A stretch of 64,000 nt of DNA from Rhynchonema sp. JSB1_4 (GCA_030248065.1 JASAMV010004010.1:1-64000); one strand, 5' to 3'; shown: positions 47,106 through 58,972, numbered from the stretch's first letter. Notes: generated from the sequence alone by a model not told the origin. Translations and numbers: made by a program.

Positions 47106-48545
47106 ATGTCATTAGTGCAGTCGTGCCTGTGCGTTGTGGCCCTGACAGTGGTCATGCACCAAAGTGAAGCCAGTCCAAAGCGAGTGACCAGCGAGGACAA
47201 CCGACTAGAGTTCAACGTCATCCGACATCACGCGTGTGTCATCGATGAGCCTGAATACAAGCCAAAGATTCGATTCGCCAATTCGTCACAGTCAAGTCTT
47301 GACGCAGACCCATCCCGACCGGGCTGTTACTGGCTGAGGGGATTTGTCAGGATCTACAGCAAAATCAAGGCCGATCGACTGCAGATCTATGTGAACGCAA
47401 CCAATCACCCAGAACAACCGCACAGGAATCGATGCCTCAAATACAACGATGATGGATGCGGCGGGGTCGGGTCATGGTTAGGGGGGAGGGTGAGGGATTT
47501 GAGAATATGTATGTTAGTATGTATGTTATGTCACCTTATTATACAGTCATGATCTCAGTGGAGTGACGAAACAAATGTAGAGATAGTCCTGCGATTTGTG
47601 AGCCATGTACATAGCCCGCTTTGTAGAATGGTACAGCAATGGTGGACAGGCGGGACCCCTCAAAAATTTTCACCAAGCAGGGTTCCTTCCAAAATGTCAC
47701 AATAAGGAATGTATGTATAATACCTACACTGCGTCCACCGCATCGGTTATATCAGGATCACAATGCCCAACTTATTAATTTTTGCATGTTATGGTACACA
47801 CCAAACCGGATCATGTGTTAAGAAAAGAACTGGTCAACATAATAATACCCGTTAATTCCTACTACCTATACCTATGGTACCGTCTTTCCAGTCTCTACTG
47901 CCACACGTGTCAGGAGGCCGGCAAGCACGAAAACGCTTTGAAGGAGAAACAGGTGCATTTGACCGTTAATGGTGAGGAGCCGAAATGCGATGACACGCTC
48001 AATGTCGGACATCACGACAACGTGGCGTTGCACTTTTGTATGCCGACAAAGAAGGAGTTCCTCAGCTCACAGGGACACAACGAATCGATTATTGATCAGA
48101 TGGGATTGATGGTCGGTCGGCTGCCGCTTCCATGTTTTGTCTGTTTGCTCTGAAACACTTCGTCCGGTAGTTTGCCAATTGCCCAAAGGAATGCCCAAGG
48201 ATCACAGTTATCCCATTTTAACACAAAGCCTCCAATCCTATGGAAATTTACGTTCGATTTTCCTGTTTTCAGCCGGGCGGTTTCAACACGATCAATCTGT
48301 TCCTGAAAGTAGTGATCTTCGACCAGGACTACAGCGAGAATCAACGCAAAACGCTGCGTCTGGAACGTTTGGTGCGTTCCTACTTTGACCTGCCAGACGA
48401 ACACGCCCCGACGCCGTGGGGCAAGGCGCCGCCCGGATCCAAGCATCCTATTTATTACCAAAAACTGCCGATGGGCAAGATACTGAGCGATCATCGCACT
48501 TATATTGGTTGTCACATCATTGTTGGCACTGTGACACTCGAATAG
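47106..48545 (+). CDS. Unrecognised secreted cysteine-containing protein (287 aa)
   Basis: Three exons: 47106-47476, 47892-48111 and 48273-48545, in consistent phase (864 nt including the stop). The N-terminus is a clear signal peptide ending near residue 22. The mature part has paired cysteines, with one cluster around the first exon junction (CLKYNDDGCGG, then YCHTCQEAG) and a single N-glycosylation site (NAT). The C-terminal exon is hydrophobic/beta-rich and ends TYIGCHIIVGTVTLE. No transmembrane helix was seen. I do not recognise the family. The general look is that of a small extracellular beta-sandwich protein. The donor at 47477 (TG|GTTAGG) was chosen by phase. Confidence 0.7.
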
Positions 48546-48825
48546 GGCATAATTGGGTGATGTTTCACAACAATGGCTGGAGCTGGTGATCTTTTGTCGG
48601 TGATTCATCCCGCGGTATGTGAAACGTCACCGAATTTTTCTCCTTGTTGCGTGCCTTGCCTTTCCCCTGGTGATTGTGATCTGATTACACATAATTTCAA
48701 ATACCAACCATCGTGCTTTGTCATTGACTACGCTGTGTATGCTTTTATGTATATCTTTATGTTGTCCAATACAGTGAGCACAAAATTAAAAAAAATCAAG
48801 TAGTAGAGAGAGACTCATAATTCGT

Positions 48826-49060
48826 TTAAAGGGTCTCCGCCAGATACATGCGACCAAAACCGAGAAAAATCGGGTTCATTGAGGCCCGTGCGTTGGACTT
48901 GGAACCACAACCGAGCTTATAACCGAGCCACCATCTGGGGTGCCCTTCAATTGAACGACTTCTGCCCAAGAAACGTGTTTTGGACCAAGCACAATTACCG
49001 TGCCAAGTTTTATTGAGATTGGTTTAGGGCGCATATATGTATATGGCGGAGACCCTTTAA
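48826..49060. mobile_element. TTAA-flanked MITE (227 bp)
   Basis: The element spans 48830-49056, with ends AGGGTCTCCGCC / GGCGGAGACCCT and TTAA directly outside at 48826-48829 and 49057-49060. The target duplication matches the larger foldback at 341-964, but the terminal sequence is different. There is no coding content. Confidence 0.8.
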
Positions 49061-50089
49061 GACGGGGAACCACTTACACGTATTGGGTGGAATTTTCGAA
49101 ACGGTGTAAACAAGAGTTGGTTGTAAAGGCCGGCGTACAACTGTGTGGACATGAAACATTCCATGCTATCTATGCCACTAAAACAGGAAGACGTATAAAA
49201 GGAGCATTTTTGAATGCGGCCAAGCAAGCTTTAAAAAAAGTCGTCTCATGAGCTGGTGGCTGGACTATATGTATGTCTGTATGTGTGTCTGTGGCCCCCT
49301 CCCTCGGAAGGGCGGACGGGTCCATTTTCACGGGTAGATTTGGGTATGCTAACGGGTCTTCGGGGGGGGGGGGGCACGGCACGGGCGCGGCGCTGTAGCC
49401 GGGCCGGGCCGTAGGCACGGGTCCCGTCTAGTAAGCTATAAACACCGACTGAATCCGGTAGGGTACAGGCTGGTCCGGAAACCAACCACACCCACTGTCC
49501 GGACCACCCAATTTCCAGAGTTTGCCTAGGTTTCTTTGTCAGACTTAGGCTCCAACTTGAGTCAAATGAAACATCAGAAGTCCGTCGAACAACTGGAGAA
49601 TCATTGAAGTGAAACATTACGCGCGGCCTTTCGAAAACTGCTGCACCCCTAGCTTCAAGCGGGTACAGATCATTAGGGCACGGTCTGCCACCTTCAAGCT
49701 CACGGCATGATCGTTGCCGAAAAACATGCTAAACCCAAATTTATACTTATAGCGAATATACCTATGACGAGTCTCGACTGTAAACGGAATCCAACACTGG
49801 ATTCCTCTTTCGCTCAACTTTTGGCTCAGGCTTTGATTCAGGTCAGGCTTAGGCATTTAAAGCCTGAAACGAGACCTCAACACAATTAGGATACGCAGTT
49901 TTCGTGTCCAGTTGGATTCCGTTTGTGTGAATTCTATCTCCATGTGACGAGCACGGGCCAACCGTCCTTCCGTGTGGTAAAGGAAGAGAAAAATATTCAT
50001 CATCCAGCACGATTATAAATGCATCGCAGTGTTGGAGGTGGGGGGGGGGGGGGGCGGGGGGGGGGGGGGGGGGGGGTTTGGGTGGGGGG
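49061..50089. other. Intergenic repeat fragments
   Basis: Fragments include an end of the 20.9-22.3 kb foldback family at about 49090-49165 (TTGGGTGGAATTTTCGAAAC) and an end of the 33.4-kb element at 49247-49270. There is a G-run at 49360-49373 and a G-rich run at 50039-50076 with G-quadruplex potential. No gene is supported. Confidence 0.55.
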
Positions 50090-50520
50090 GTAGCTCCCCA
50101 GTACAGTAGGTATCCCCCTCGCCTGGTACAGTAGGTATCCCCCCGTTGTTTGGCATGGTACAGTAGGTATCCGGTATCCCCCCCCCCCGATTTTCACCAC
50201 GGTATCCCCCCGATTTTGCCCCAAAAGTGGCAATTTTTGACCAAAATGGCCAAAATTAGTGTAAAATCAGTGGTTTTTATTTCAAATTACCCCCAAATTC
50301 GCGCGCAAGGCGCGCAAATACTACGTTTTCACACGATTACACACATAATAAACACATTAAAAATTTATTTTTAGTCATTTTTTGTACCTACTGTACTCGG
50401 GATACCTACTGCACCGTGGTGAAAATCGGAGGGGGGATACCTACTGTACCATGCCAAACATCGGGCGGGGGGATACCTACTGTACCAGGCGAGGGGGATA
50501 CCTACTGTACTGGGGGCTAC
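50090..50520. mobile_element. MITE-like element with TAGCTCCCCAGTACAGTAGG ends
   Basis: The 431-bp element is bounded by TAGC(T)CCCCAGTACAGTAGG and its complement, with multiple internal GTACAGTAGGTATCCCC repeats inverted around a central AT-rich core. The design (inverted subterminal arrays around an AT core) resembles the AGTGTAGTTCCTGG family, but the repeat unit is different. Confidence 0.7.
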
Positions 50521-50780
50521 CCCCCAAACCGCCCACCTCCAACATTTTTGATGCTTATTGTGGTGACTAAAATAGTTGTTCTGAACGAAAATATTTCCCA
50601 ACTTCTGTCAAAAAGTGGAAAATTTCGTGAAAAAAAGACCGATGTTTCCCGGAGGCTGAGGTTTTTTTCACGTCCCAGATTGACCCGGGTTTGGTTTTTT
50701 TCCATCCACCAAGTACAGATTAGAATTCTTTGTATTTGCTGCGATTTGAGCTGGTGTGATCATCCAGAATTGTTGTGAAA

Positions 50781-53709
50781 ATGGCAAACGGCGACGGAAA
50801 CGGAAAAAAGTCTGACGCACCGACGCCGACGGCGAAATCCAGGTTTGACTTATTGGATGATGTGATTTTTTGTTAGCGGCAAAAGTGGGAATCGATCCGG
50901 CCCTGGCCCAGTCCAGATGCCTCGGCTCGGGCTTAGTTAGGTACCGGTTGCCAAGTTGCGAGAAATTAGCACATTTGATTGAAAAGATCACGTTTTTAAT
51001 GAGCTCGGTGTTATCGGTCGGGGGGGGGATTGTTTCAAGTGTTGACGATAACGATAGATAGATGGTCGTTGGGGGGACCTCAGCCGGCTCCCCAACCAGG
51101 AACTATATTGAGTGATGGCCTCAGCCAAGTAGTACATTGAGTGATGCCGATGCCCAACCTTGAGCATAAATCGGTGAACCCACAAAGCTTGCTGCAAACG
51201 CAAGATAAGCACACGTTCTAATGCTGCCTGTGCGATCAGCGAGCTCGTGCTTGATGTTGATTCGTTTTGCGTTTCAGCGGTCCATCTGACTCGCATGCTG
51301 TCGACGACCAACAACAGGTCGTGTCCAGTATCCCAGACCTGTACCTGCACGATGATTGCTACAAGTTGACGCACAATATGACCATGTCGAAGGAACAGAA
51401 GGAGAAATTGTGGAAAGAATCTGTTATGCCGGTTGGGCACTGATCGTGTGAAATGTTTTCTGACCATGTCTTACGCAATGCTTCAGCAATAAAGTTTGTT
51501 TCGTTTTCTCCAGAAGATCAAAGAGCAAAGCAACGTGACCTTGTACAAAGACGTGTGCCAAGCGACGTCACGCGCGGTCGATGTCAAGCTCGTGGCTGAA
51601 ATGGAGAAGAAAAACGCTGAAACATTGGCGAAACTCGAGAAGGAGATTGCTGATGCTGAACAGAATCTCGGTTGGTTTGCTAGCAATTTTGCTGAAGCAA
51701 CACCAGCTGTTGAAACAAAATGTACACCAAAGCCAGATGTGGGAACTTTCTAACCTTTCAGGCGAAACCGAATTCCGCAATGCGCTGCAACGAAAGGCCG
51801 AGTTCCAATGCAAGTCGGGCGACAAGGAAGCAGCGCTGTCCACGTTCAGACAGACATTCGAGAAAACGGTCGGTATCGGAAACCGGCTCGATATGGTGCG
51901 TTTGCGAAAATGTTTTCGAACATTGCAGCCCCGAAACTTTCTCTTTTTTCTAGACATTCCAACAGATTCGAATGGGACTGTTTTTCAACGACGAGAAGCT
52001 TACGGCTGACAGTCTGGAGAAAGCAAAGTCATTGATCGAACAGGTAGCTGCCGTGTTCTGAGTTTTTGTTAGCCTATACTTGTGGGAATGACGATACAAA
52101 CATATGTGATTTCTGTGCTGAACTTTGGAAATTATGTTGTATTTATGACTTGTTGATCTCGATATTGACAGGGCGGCGATTGGGATCGCAAGAATCGTTT
52201 GAAGGCGTATGAGGCGCTCTACAAAATGTCGATCCGCGACTTCACCGGTGCTGCCTATCTATTTCTTGACTCAGTGCCCACATTCGACAGTCCCGAACTG
52301 ATGTCGTATGAACAGCTGGTGTTCTACACGGTTGTTGTCAGCATCTTGGGTGCGTTCAGATTTTAACGGATGTTTGGATATTTGTAATAAATAGATGGAC
52401 GGGATCAAGACACGGCACTGGTGATCGATTGAAATGTTGTGTCGTCCACATACTAGGTCTAACAAGAAAGTCTGATGAAAAAGTCACATGTGCATTTTTC
52501 TGTCATTGCAGCTCTGGATCGTCCAGCGCTTCGCGACAAAGTGATGAAAGGCAGTGAGATTCAGGAACAGTTAACCGGAGGCGGAAAGGACAAATCGCTG
52601 CATTTGTTGAAAGTTGGCTTGCGTCCAGTGTAGTTCCTGGTCCGGAGGGGGAACAGGCGGTATCCCCCTTTTTTCGGAGGGGGAACAGACGTACCCACCT
52701 GGGGGGGAAGGGGGGGGAGAACCCAAATTTGGAGAAAAGTCATTTTTTGAGGTCGAAAATTTGGCTCATTTTTGCCCCCTTTAGGAAAAAAATCTCAATA
52801 AAAAGGGTATTTTGGCGATTTTTGACGACATTCACCTAAAAATTACTCATTTTATGCCTAAAAATGCCTATTTTAGGCCAAAATTTACCTATTTTAGGTA
52901 AAAATTGGGGGAGCAGACGTACCCGGAGGGGGAACAGTGGGGCAGGCGTACCATGGAGGGGGAACAGACGTACCCGAGGGGGGACCCCCCTCCCCCCAGG
53001 AACTACACTGCTTGCGTCGCATTTGTTGGCTTTGTTGCGGCTTCGGCAAACATTCCCAAGAACATTTTGTTCAACCTGGTTGCAGCGTTATGTGCAAGCG
53101 TTCTTCGAAACTGAATATGATACTTTCTTCACATCACTGAGTGAGCTTGAACCGAGACTCAAGTATGACAGGTTCGTGTCGTCCGTGTGATTAGTTCCAC
53201 TTATGAACCATACATTCTTTGGTTTTGTGTCCATTTACTCATCATCATGTTGCAGATTTTTCTCACCGCATTACAAATATTACGTGCGCGCAATGCGCGT
53301 GAAGGCGTACGATCAGTATCTGAATCCGTACAAGACGGTGAGACCACATTCTGTGCTCAATAACACGGTAAATGTCGATTTTCACTCATTTCCGTCCAGG
53401 TGACCATATCGAACATGGCCAATTCATTCGGCGTCACCGAGTCCTACATCGACCGCGAGCTGCCCAAATTGATTGCCAGCGGTCTATTGCACTATCGAAT
53501 CGATGCCGTCAATGGAATCATCGAGACAACGTTCCCCGACAATAAAAACAATTTCTATCAATCGCTCATTAGGTCGGCTGATCAGGCGGATTTTTGCTGA
53601 CAAAACAACTTTTTGTGCTTCTATTTTTAATTATGAATTTTTTTCCAGCGAAGGCGACGCGCTCGGTGCACGCATCCAAAGACTAGCCACATTGATCAAT
53701 GATCAGTGA
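50781..53709 (+). CDS. PSMD6: 26S proteasome non-ATPase regulatory subunit 6 (PSMD6/Rpn7), 425 aa
   Basis: Eleven exons, all phase-consistent, total 1278 nt: 50781-50842, 51278-51431, 51514-51670, 51762-51895, 51954-52043, 52172-52349, 52512-52612, 53086-53171, 53256-53337, 53400-53572, 53649-53709. The N-terminal part (IPDLYL..., KEQKEKLW) and the helical repeats (GDWDRKNRLKAYEALY, SIRDFTGAAYLFLDS) lead into the C-terminal PCI domain (HYKYYVRAMRVKAYDQYL, NMANSFGVTESYIDRELPKL, GIIETTFPDNKNNFYQ). This is the Rpn7 signature. Rpn7 is a lid subunit of the 19S regulatory particle and helps hold the lid together. The protein is slightly longer than the typical 390 aa, mostly at the low-complexity N-terminus. 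Intron 52613-53085 contains a complete MITE. Confidence 0.95.
52627..53009 (-). mobile_element. MITE with AGTGTAGTTCCTGG ends inside a PSMD6 intron
   Basis: This 383-bp copy has the same inverted ends and the same AGGCCTAAAA-like core as the copies near 23-24.7 kb. Its subterminal repeats are GGAGGGGGAACAG(A/G)CGTACC rather than GGCGGTTAGTGTACC. It fills most of intron 52613-53085, with only short host sequence on each side. Confidence 0.8.
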
Positions 53710-54171
53710 AATATACAATGTCAACTTGAGTGATCTGTTTCTGTTATTTTGATTATTATTATCACTGTTGTTGTTTTTACAGGTTTTGTTTTTTTACTCC
53801 GTTACCGGTTAATATACGCAGTTATGTAATGGCTGCCGTGTGATCCTTTGCCTGCTCGAAATGTTCGCGGCTCTGTAACTTGGGTTTGGTAATCCAGAAA
53901 TCATAAAGATCAATGCTGTGGTTCGGTACTCATTATGATCGTCTCTGTCTCTGAGTTTGCATAAAATCTGAATCTGATGTTGTGATTGAATTCCCGAATT
54001 TCAGTACTCAATTGTTGTCGTGTCATTGCGTTCACACCGCGTGAACGTTTATTCTCTTGCTGGAAACCTCTGCCACTTGGGTTTTAAATCTATGTGTGAT
54101 TTTAGCGTTACATGTAAGAGGTTTAACTGACATCGATATCACAGTTGGTACAGCCTCCAGTCGATGGGAGG
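53710..54171. other. Intergenic spacer between PSMD6 and the CS-domain gene
   Basis: A 460-bp non-coding spacer between two plus-strand genes. It should contain the PSMD6 3' UTR and the downstream promoter. No element was recognised. Confidence 0.5.
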
Positions 54172-55051
54172 ATGGCCGAGCGCGCATTGCAGCTGAAAGA
54201 CGAAACCAAAGCTGCCGGACCTTTGGGCGGTGCGCTTTTTTAATTTTGTACAATGTACATTTTGTTATTTTATCTCCGCCTGAACGTTTTAGTCACGATC
54301 AATGACAGCGAAGACTCTGTGGAGGTCATCGTCGTAATTCCTGGAGTGAAGAAACCGTTCCTGTGGTTGTTTGGCAAGAATACCACTATCGATCCCGATA
54401 TTTTCTCGGAGAGGTTCGGATTCACTATCACTTGGTTTTTTTCAGTTTGCACCAGCTTCATAATATACTGTTTTATGGATCACAGCCCCAATGTTGCAGG
54501 TCTATACGTCTGCTGGTCGAAATTGAAAAATCAAACAATCGCACCGAATTATATCTGTACAAGGTGAAGCAATTGCCGGAGGCCATTCTGCCGCACAGTT
54601 GCAGCTATTGTGTTGAAAAGTAGGTCTGGCTTTCGTGTGGTTCAGGATTTTGAACACTGATTCTTTTCAGCAGACTTGGAATGCAAAATAATTTATGACA
54701 GGTTTTTCATCACCACGAGTTAACATCACCACGTTACTCGTGGTCCAGTGGACTTTAAACGTCATTTTAATATCTTGAAGGCCAAAAGAGGCTTCGAAAA
54801 GCGACGCGCCGCTATTGTTCCTGCCTGGTGATAAGAATTCACGAATAATCACTCAAAAACCGCTGTGTAGGAACTAAAGTATAAACATTCCCAATTTGTG
54901 AAACGCTGATTCAATCCAAAACTTGTGCAGAAACAAAATCATCCTGACGCTGGTCAAGGCGACGCCGTGCAGCTGGAAGAACAGCCTGGACACGTACGGG
55001 TTGGACATTAGCACACCGACATCTGGGACCCCGCCGCCGCAGTCGTCATAG
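54172..55051 (+). CDS. Small CS-domain (p23/SIP-like) protein, 139 aa
   Basis: Four exons: 54172-54229, 54293-54413, 54500-54619 and 54931-55051, phase-consistent. After a short charged N-terminus, the sequence has the alternating beta-strand pattern of a CS fold: VEVIVVIPGVKK, IRLLVEIEKSN, ELYLYKVKQLPEAILPHSCSY and NKIILTLVKATPCSW. The final conserved Trp-containing strand is typical of CS domains of p23, SGT1 and the Siah/calcyclin-interacting proteins. The tail is Ser/Pro/Thr-rich. It is probably an Hsp90-linked or adaptor co-chaperone. The subfamily is not certain, though the 'LPEAILP' segment leans toward the calcyclin-binding protein type. Confidence 0.65.
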
Positions 55052-55304
55052 GTGGGGCTGCGGGTTGACCGTTTTAAATTATTTCGTTTTTTCCCTTTCT
55101 GTGGAATGTCTGTCAAACAAATTTTTTTGCTCTCACTTCGTGTCCATCTTTTCAGCCGCCGCCGTGCTCCCGTCCCGGCCCTGCAAAGAATAGTAGTCAA
55201 CACTCGTTTTATGCACGTTTCTACTGTTTGCGTTTTATAACACACACTTCGGCTGTTGTGCTCAACTCTTTTCAAATTCTCTTTTTTGAACATTATTCTG
55301 CGAA

Positions 55305-56483
55305 ATGTCTAATTCCGCAATCAGCCGCGCGTTATTTTCGTACGCGAGCACACGGGGATTTCATTCGGGGTGAGTTCGGTTCCCAGTAATGATTTGGTGT
55401 TGTGGTTTTCATACGATTAGTTCCAGTAAAATTGAACGTTTTCAGCACGGCCAACAAGGATATCAAATCATCGAGCTCCAAGTCGTCAAAGCGCAAGGGA
55501 CAAGCCGCGACCGTATCATCATCGAGTGGCATACAAATGGTAAATTACTACGTTTCTTCGGCAAATGTTACGTTTCCGTTTTACAGTTGCGTTGAACATT
55601 TGGAAGCATTCTTCAGCTGCCCATCCCACTGCCGTGTGTTCCCATCAGACCACACCCGTTCGAACAATGTCAACATGCGTGTCGCATATTGCACGACTTT
55701 GCAGCACTGCACAACGCGCATGCAACACTCACACCGTTCTATGTCTATGTGCATCGCGTCACACCACACTCACAGGTGAAATCGACAGTGGTATTGTTTG
55801 TTGGTAGTTTGGCTTTTTCAGAGTCACTCGGTGGGTGCATCAGATCAGTAGGTATTGCCGTGGGGACGTACTCAGCGGATGCTGTGTTTCAATAGTCTCT
55901 TGTTGTCGGGTTCGCCGTTGTGAGAGGCATTGATTCGCTAAAATGCTGTTCTTGTATCTGCAGGCCATTCAACTGGTGAATATGGTCAGTCAATACATGG
56001 CGCCAAATCAGTTGGCTGATTTCTGTCAATTGATCGCCAAATCTGACAACGATCTATTGACCAGCGAGCATACGATGTCGATTGATCGCAATCTATTGGC
56101 CAAATTGCAACAATTGTGCCGAACGATCGGCAACGAAGTGTTGCGTGCGCTGGGCATGCAAGTGGATGGACAGGTGGCTTGGCTTCATTCACAAATTGGG
56201 GTAAATATCCTGGTGGAGATGAGCATAACTATACTTCTCTTTATTTCGCTACCTATTTTAGGCTCACGTGAAGCCCACGAAGACCGCAAAAACGGAACCA
56301 AAAACCGAGCCCTGCTCAGAATTGGATTTGGATTCAATCATGGATGATCAAAAACCGTTGTCGATTGACAGTCAGCCAATATCGATTGGCCCTGTTGCAG
56401 TCCGAATATACAACGCACCACAGCCGCAGGTGGGATTTAGTCTTGTGATTCAAATAATTTTTGTTGACTCGTTCGACAAATGA
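55305..56483 (+). CDS. Unassigned protein with a basic Ser/Arg-rich N-terminus (about 250 aa)
   Basis: Exons 55305-55369, 55446-55539, 55617-55775, 55964-56173 and 56262-about 56483 join in phase. The first 21 residues lack acidic residues and contain Ser, Arg and Phe, as in a mitochondrial presequence. Residues 22-52 are Ser/Lys-rich. The next two exons are predicted helical (CRILHDFAALHNAHATLTPFY, NMVSQYMAPNQLADFCQLIA, LAKLQQLCRTIGNEVLRALGM). The last exon is Thr/Lys/Glu-rich and acidic. No family is recognised. The 3' end is uncertain: the frame runs to a stop at 56481-56483, but CCGCAG|GTGGGA at 56430 could be a donor to an unseen exon. It lies only 112 bp before the WD40 gene. Confidence 0.55.
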
Positions 56484-56594
56484 TTGGTGTTACAGTGTTC
56501 CTTTATTAAACGTTTGCCTGTGACTGGCGTTCGCTTGGTGCTCTTTGAAACCCATCAATACTAACAATATTGTGTCAAATCAAATGCACTCAAA

Positions 56595-58972
56595 ATGAAC
56601 ATCTATCCACGTGTGCAGCCCCATCTATTACCCATCCATGGTCGTATAAGCACATTTGGTTCGTACGCTGCTGCGAGTTACGCCGATGCATCCGTGCACG
56701 TGTGGAGGATTGATCAGACTGCGCCGTCCTTGAGTACGCGAAAGGTGTGTGCTGTTTATTTATTCCTACTTTTGTTTTGTTTGTGGTTGTTTTGTATCAT
56801 GCGGTGGTTTTGCTATTATATGATCTGTTGTTTTCGTGCCATTTCCACATTCCACATTGATTGCCAGAGCCAGGTTTGATACAGATACAGCCACCAGCGG
56901 ATTCAGGTGGCCTTGGCCCCCCGTTTGACAAAAGTGGCCCCGAAGGAGGAGGGCGGAGGGGGCCACCATTTCGGAGACAAGAAGGAAAGAGGACCCCTAA
57001 AGTGCAGGATTTTCACTCTGATACATTTCAAAGATCCAGAACTGCGCGCTTTGCGCGCCAGATACATCCATTTTTTCATTAAATTCGATTGTCGAGCGTG
57101 CCAATATACGCTAGGCGCGCGTGGTCATATTTCGTGTGGTACTGGGATTGGGCTTAAAATCGTTAAAATTTAGACAAGCACAGGGTAAAAACGACTTGTG
57201 AAAAGTCAAAGATGCACTGGATAAAAATCACATTTGGGATTTGGTCTCCCTCGTATCCGCCACTGATACAGCCATGCATGAATGTTTCGATGCGCTTGTA
57301 TAGCTCACATGATACTTTCGAATCTTGTAATCCCACATTGGACTGAATACGTTTTAAAATCGCAACTACAATGACAAAGCATTTCTCAAACCCACTAAAA
57401 CTTATGCAACCATTCTACTGCCGGTATTGTTGCAGAATTGTTCGCATTTGATGCTGCATCATCACCGTAGTTCGGTGTATGCCATACAATTTATATCAGA
57501 GGATGAAGCATCACTCGCGCGCTATGTCCTCACGTGCGGGCAGGTATGAGAAATTCATTTCTGGTTCCTGGGACGGAACTAATATTATTTGTTGCAAAAT
57601 ATCGATTTTGGTTTGCAGGACGGTTACCTTCATCTAAATGACTTGCAAATGGACGGCCAAATAATGGGAACTTGGATTGAGCCTTCGATTATCTGGGCAA
57701 CAGGTAGCTGGGGCTTGAAATTTTGAATTTGCTGTTTTGTCAGTCCGAAGAAATGTGAATGAAAATACAATGAATGACTCGGTACTAAATAACCCTTGTC
57801 TTCGTTCTAGCTTTGCACCGTTCGCAGCCGTGGTTTGTGTCGTGCAGCAACGACCACGGTGTGCGGCTGTACAATTTGGAGCGAGCACAACCACTGAGAC
57901 ACGTGGTCGGGCATTGTGCACCTGTGCTCAGCGCTTGTTTGGATCCGACGCACAATTATAGGTTGGTTCGAACAGATGTTGAAAATTTTTTTAAATGTGC
58001 TATCTTAAGACAATAATTGGTAGTTACGTCAAGCAACTAACAACTATGCATTCCAGTCTTGTATCCGGCGACGCCAGCGGTCAGTTGCGGTTTTTCGATC
58101 TGCGAGACGCCCGACCGGCGGGAATGTTAAAGGCTGGTGAGTGTCACACATGATTGTCACACGTGCGCTACTATCCCTGACCCAGTTCCTGGGGGCTCCC
58201 CATAGGGTACACTTGATTACCCCAAACATGGTCTACCTGCCCCCGTATTTCCCCACCGGGTACACCTAAATCCCCAATTTTTGCCTAAACTGGGCGTTTT
58301 CGGCCTAAAAGAGGCATTTTAGACCCCAAGTAGGCATTCTTTTGTTCAAGTGTCCAAAACCGTCAGATGTACCTTTCACATAACTATTTTTTTTCAAAAA
58401 AAGGCAAAAATAGGTGAAATTAAAATACCGCGGCTACACACACTTATGGTAATTCCCTTACCCCCGCCGGACCAGGAGCTACCCTGCCCTGACCTCACCT
58501 TGCTAAATCAGGCACTGACGACATTGAGCACGTGCTGCGGTCACATCATCATCTGTTGTTGTCCATTAACTGTCATTCGGAGCTGCGAGTCTGGGACGTG
58601 CGCGCGCTGGGCAAGGCACTGTTTGATGCACGACCACTCGGACCAGACCAGATGCGAACCATGGATGCAATGGTGGTTGAGCACGACGGACTGGGAACTG
58701 GGCAGGTTGGCTGAAATTTTTGGAAATTCTGGCATGTAACCAATGATTTGTTGCGAATTCAGACAATATCAACTGACGGGTCGCGACAATGCACCGTACT
58801 GCTGACAGCTGACGACAGCGGTTGTGTACGATGGCAGCCGATTGAGGGACAGGGTTCGAGTCTGCAGCTGGACAGACAATGCACGGTCTCGACCGAGACT
58901 GGCAGTACTGTCGGTGGACTGGTCGCTGTCAGGTACTTGCACGACCAGAAAACCGTGTGCGCGTTTGGCTGA
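56595..58972 (+). CDS. WD40-repeat protein (325 aa)
   Basis: Seven exons, phase-consistent, 978 nt: 56595-56744, 57436-57543, 57619-57703, 57811-57961, 58057-58136, 58512-58705, 58763-58972. Repeated blade endings can be read: ASVHVWRID, DGYLHLND, DHGVRLYNLE, GQLRFFDLRD, ELRVWDVRAL and GCVRWQP, with GH- or H-type starts in between. This gives a single seven-bladed propeller. The length and single-propeller design are compatible with Nup43 or other small WD proteins, but no diagnostic motif settles the identity. Intron 58137-58511 contains a degenerate MITE (about 58182-58488). Confidence 0.8.
58182..58488. mobile_element. Degenerate MITE in a WD40-gene intron
   Basis: The ends CAGTTCCTGGGGGCTCCCC and GGACCAGGAGCTACCCTG are diverged versions of the AGTGTAGTTCCTGG family. 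The core again contains TTTTTGCCTAAA and GGCCTAAAA. It fills most of a 375-bp intron. Confidence 0.65.
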
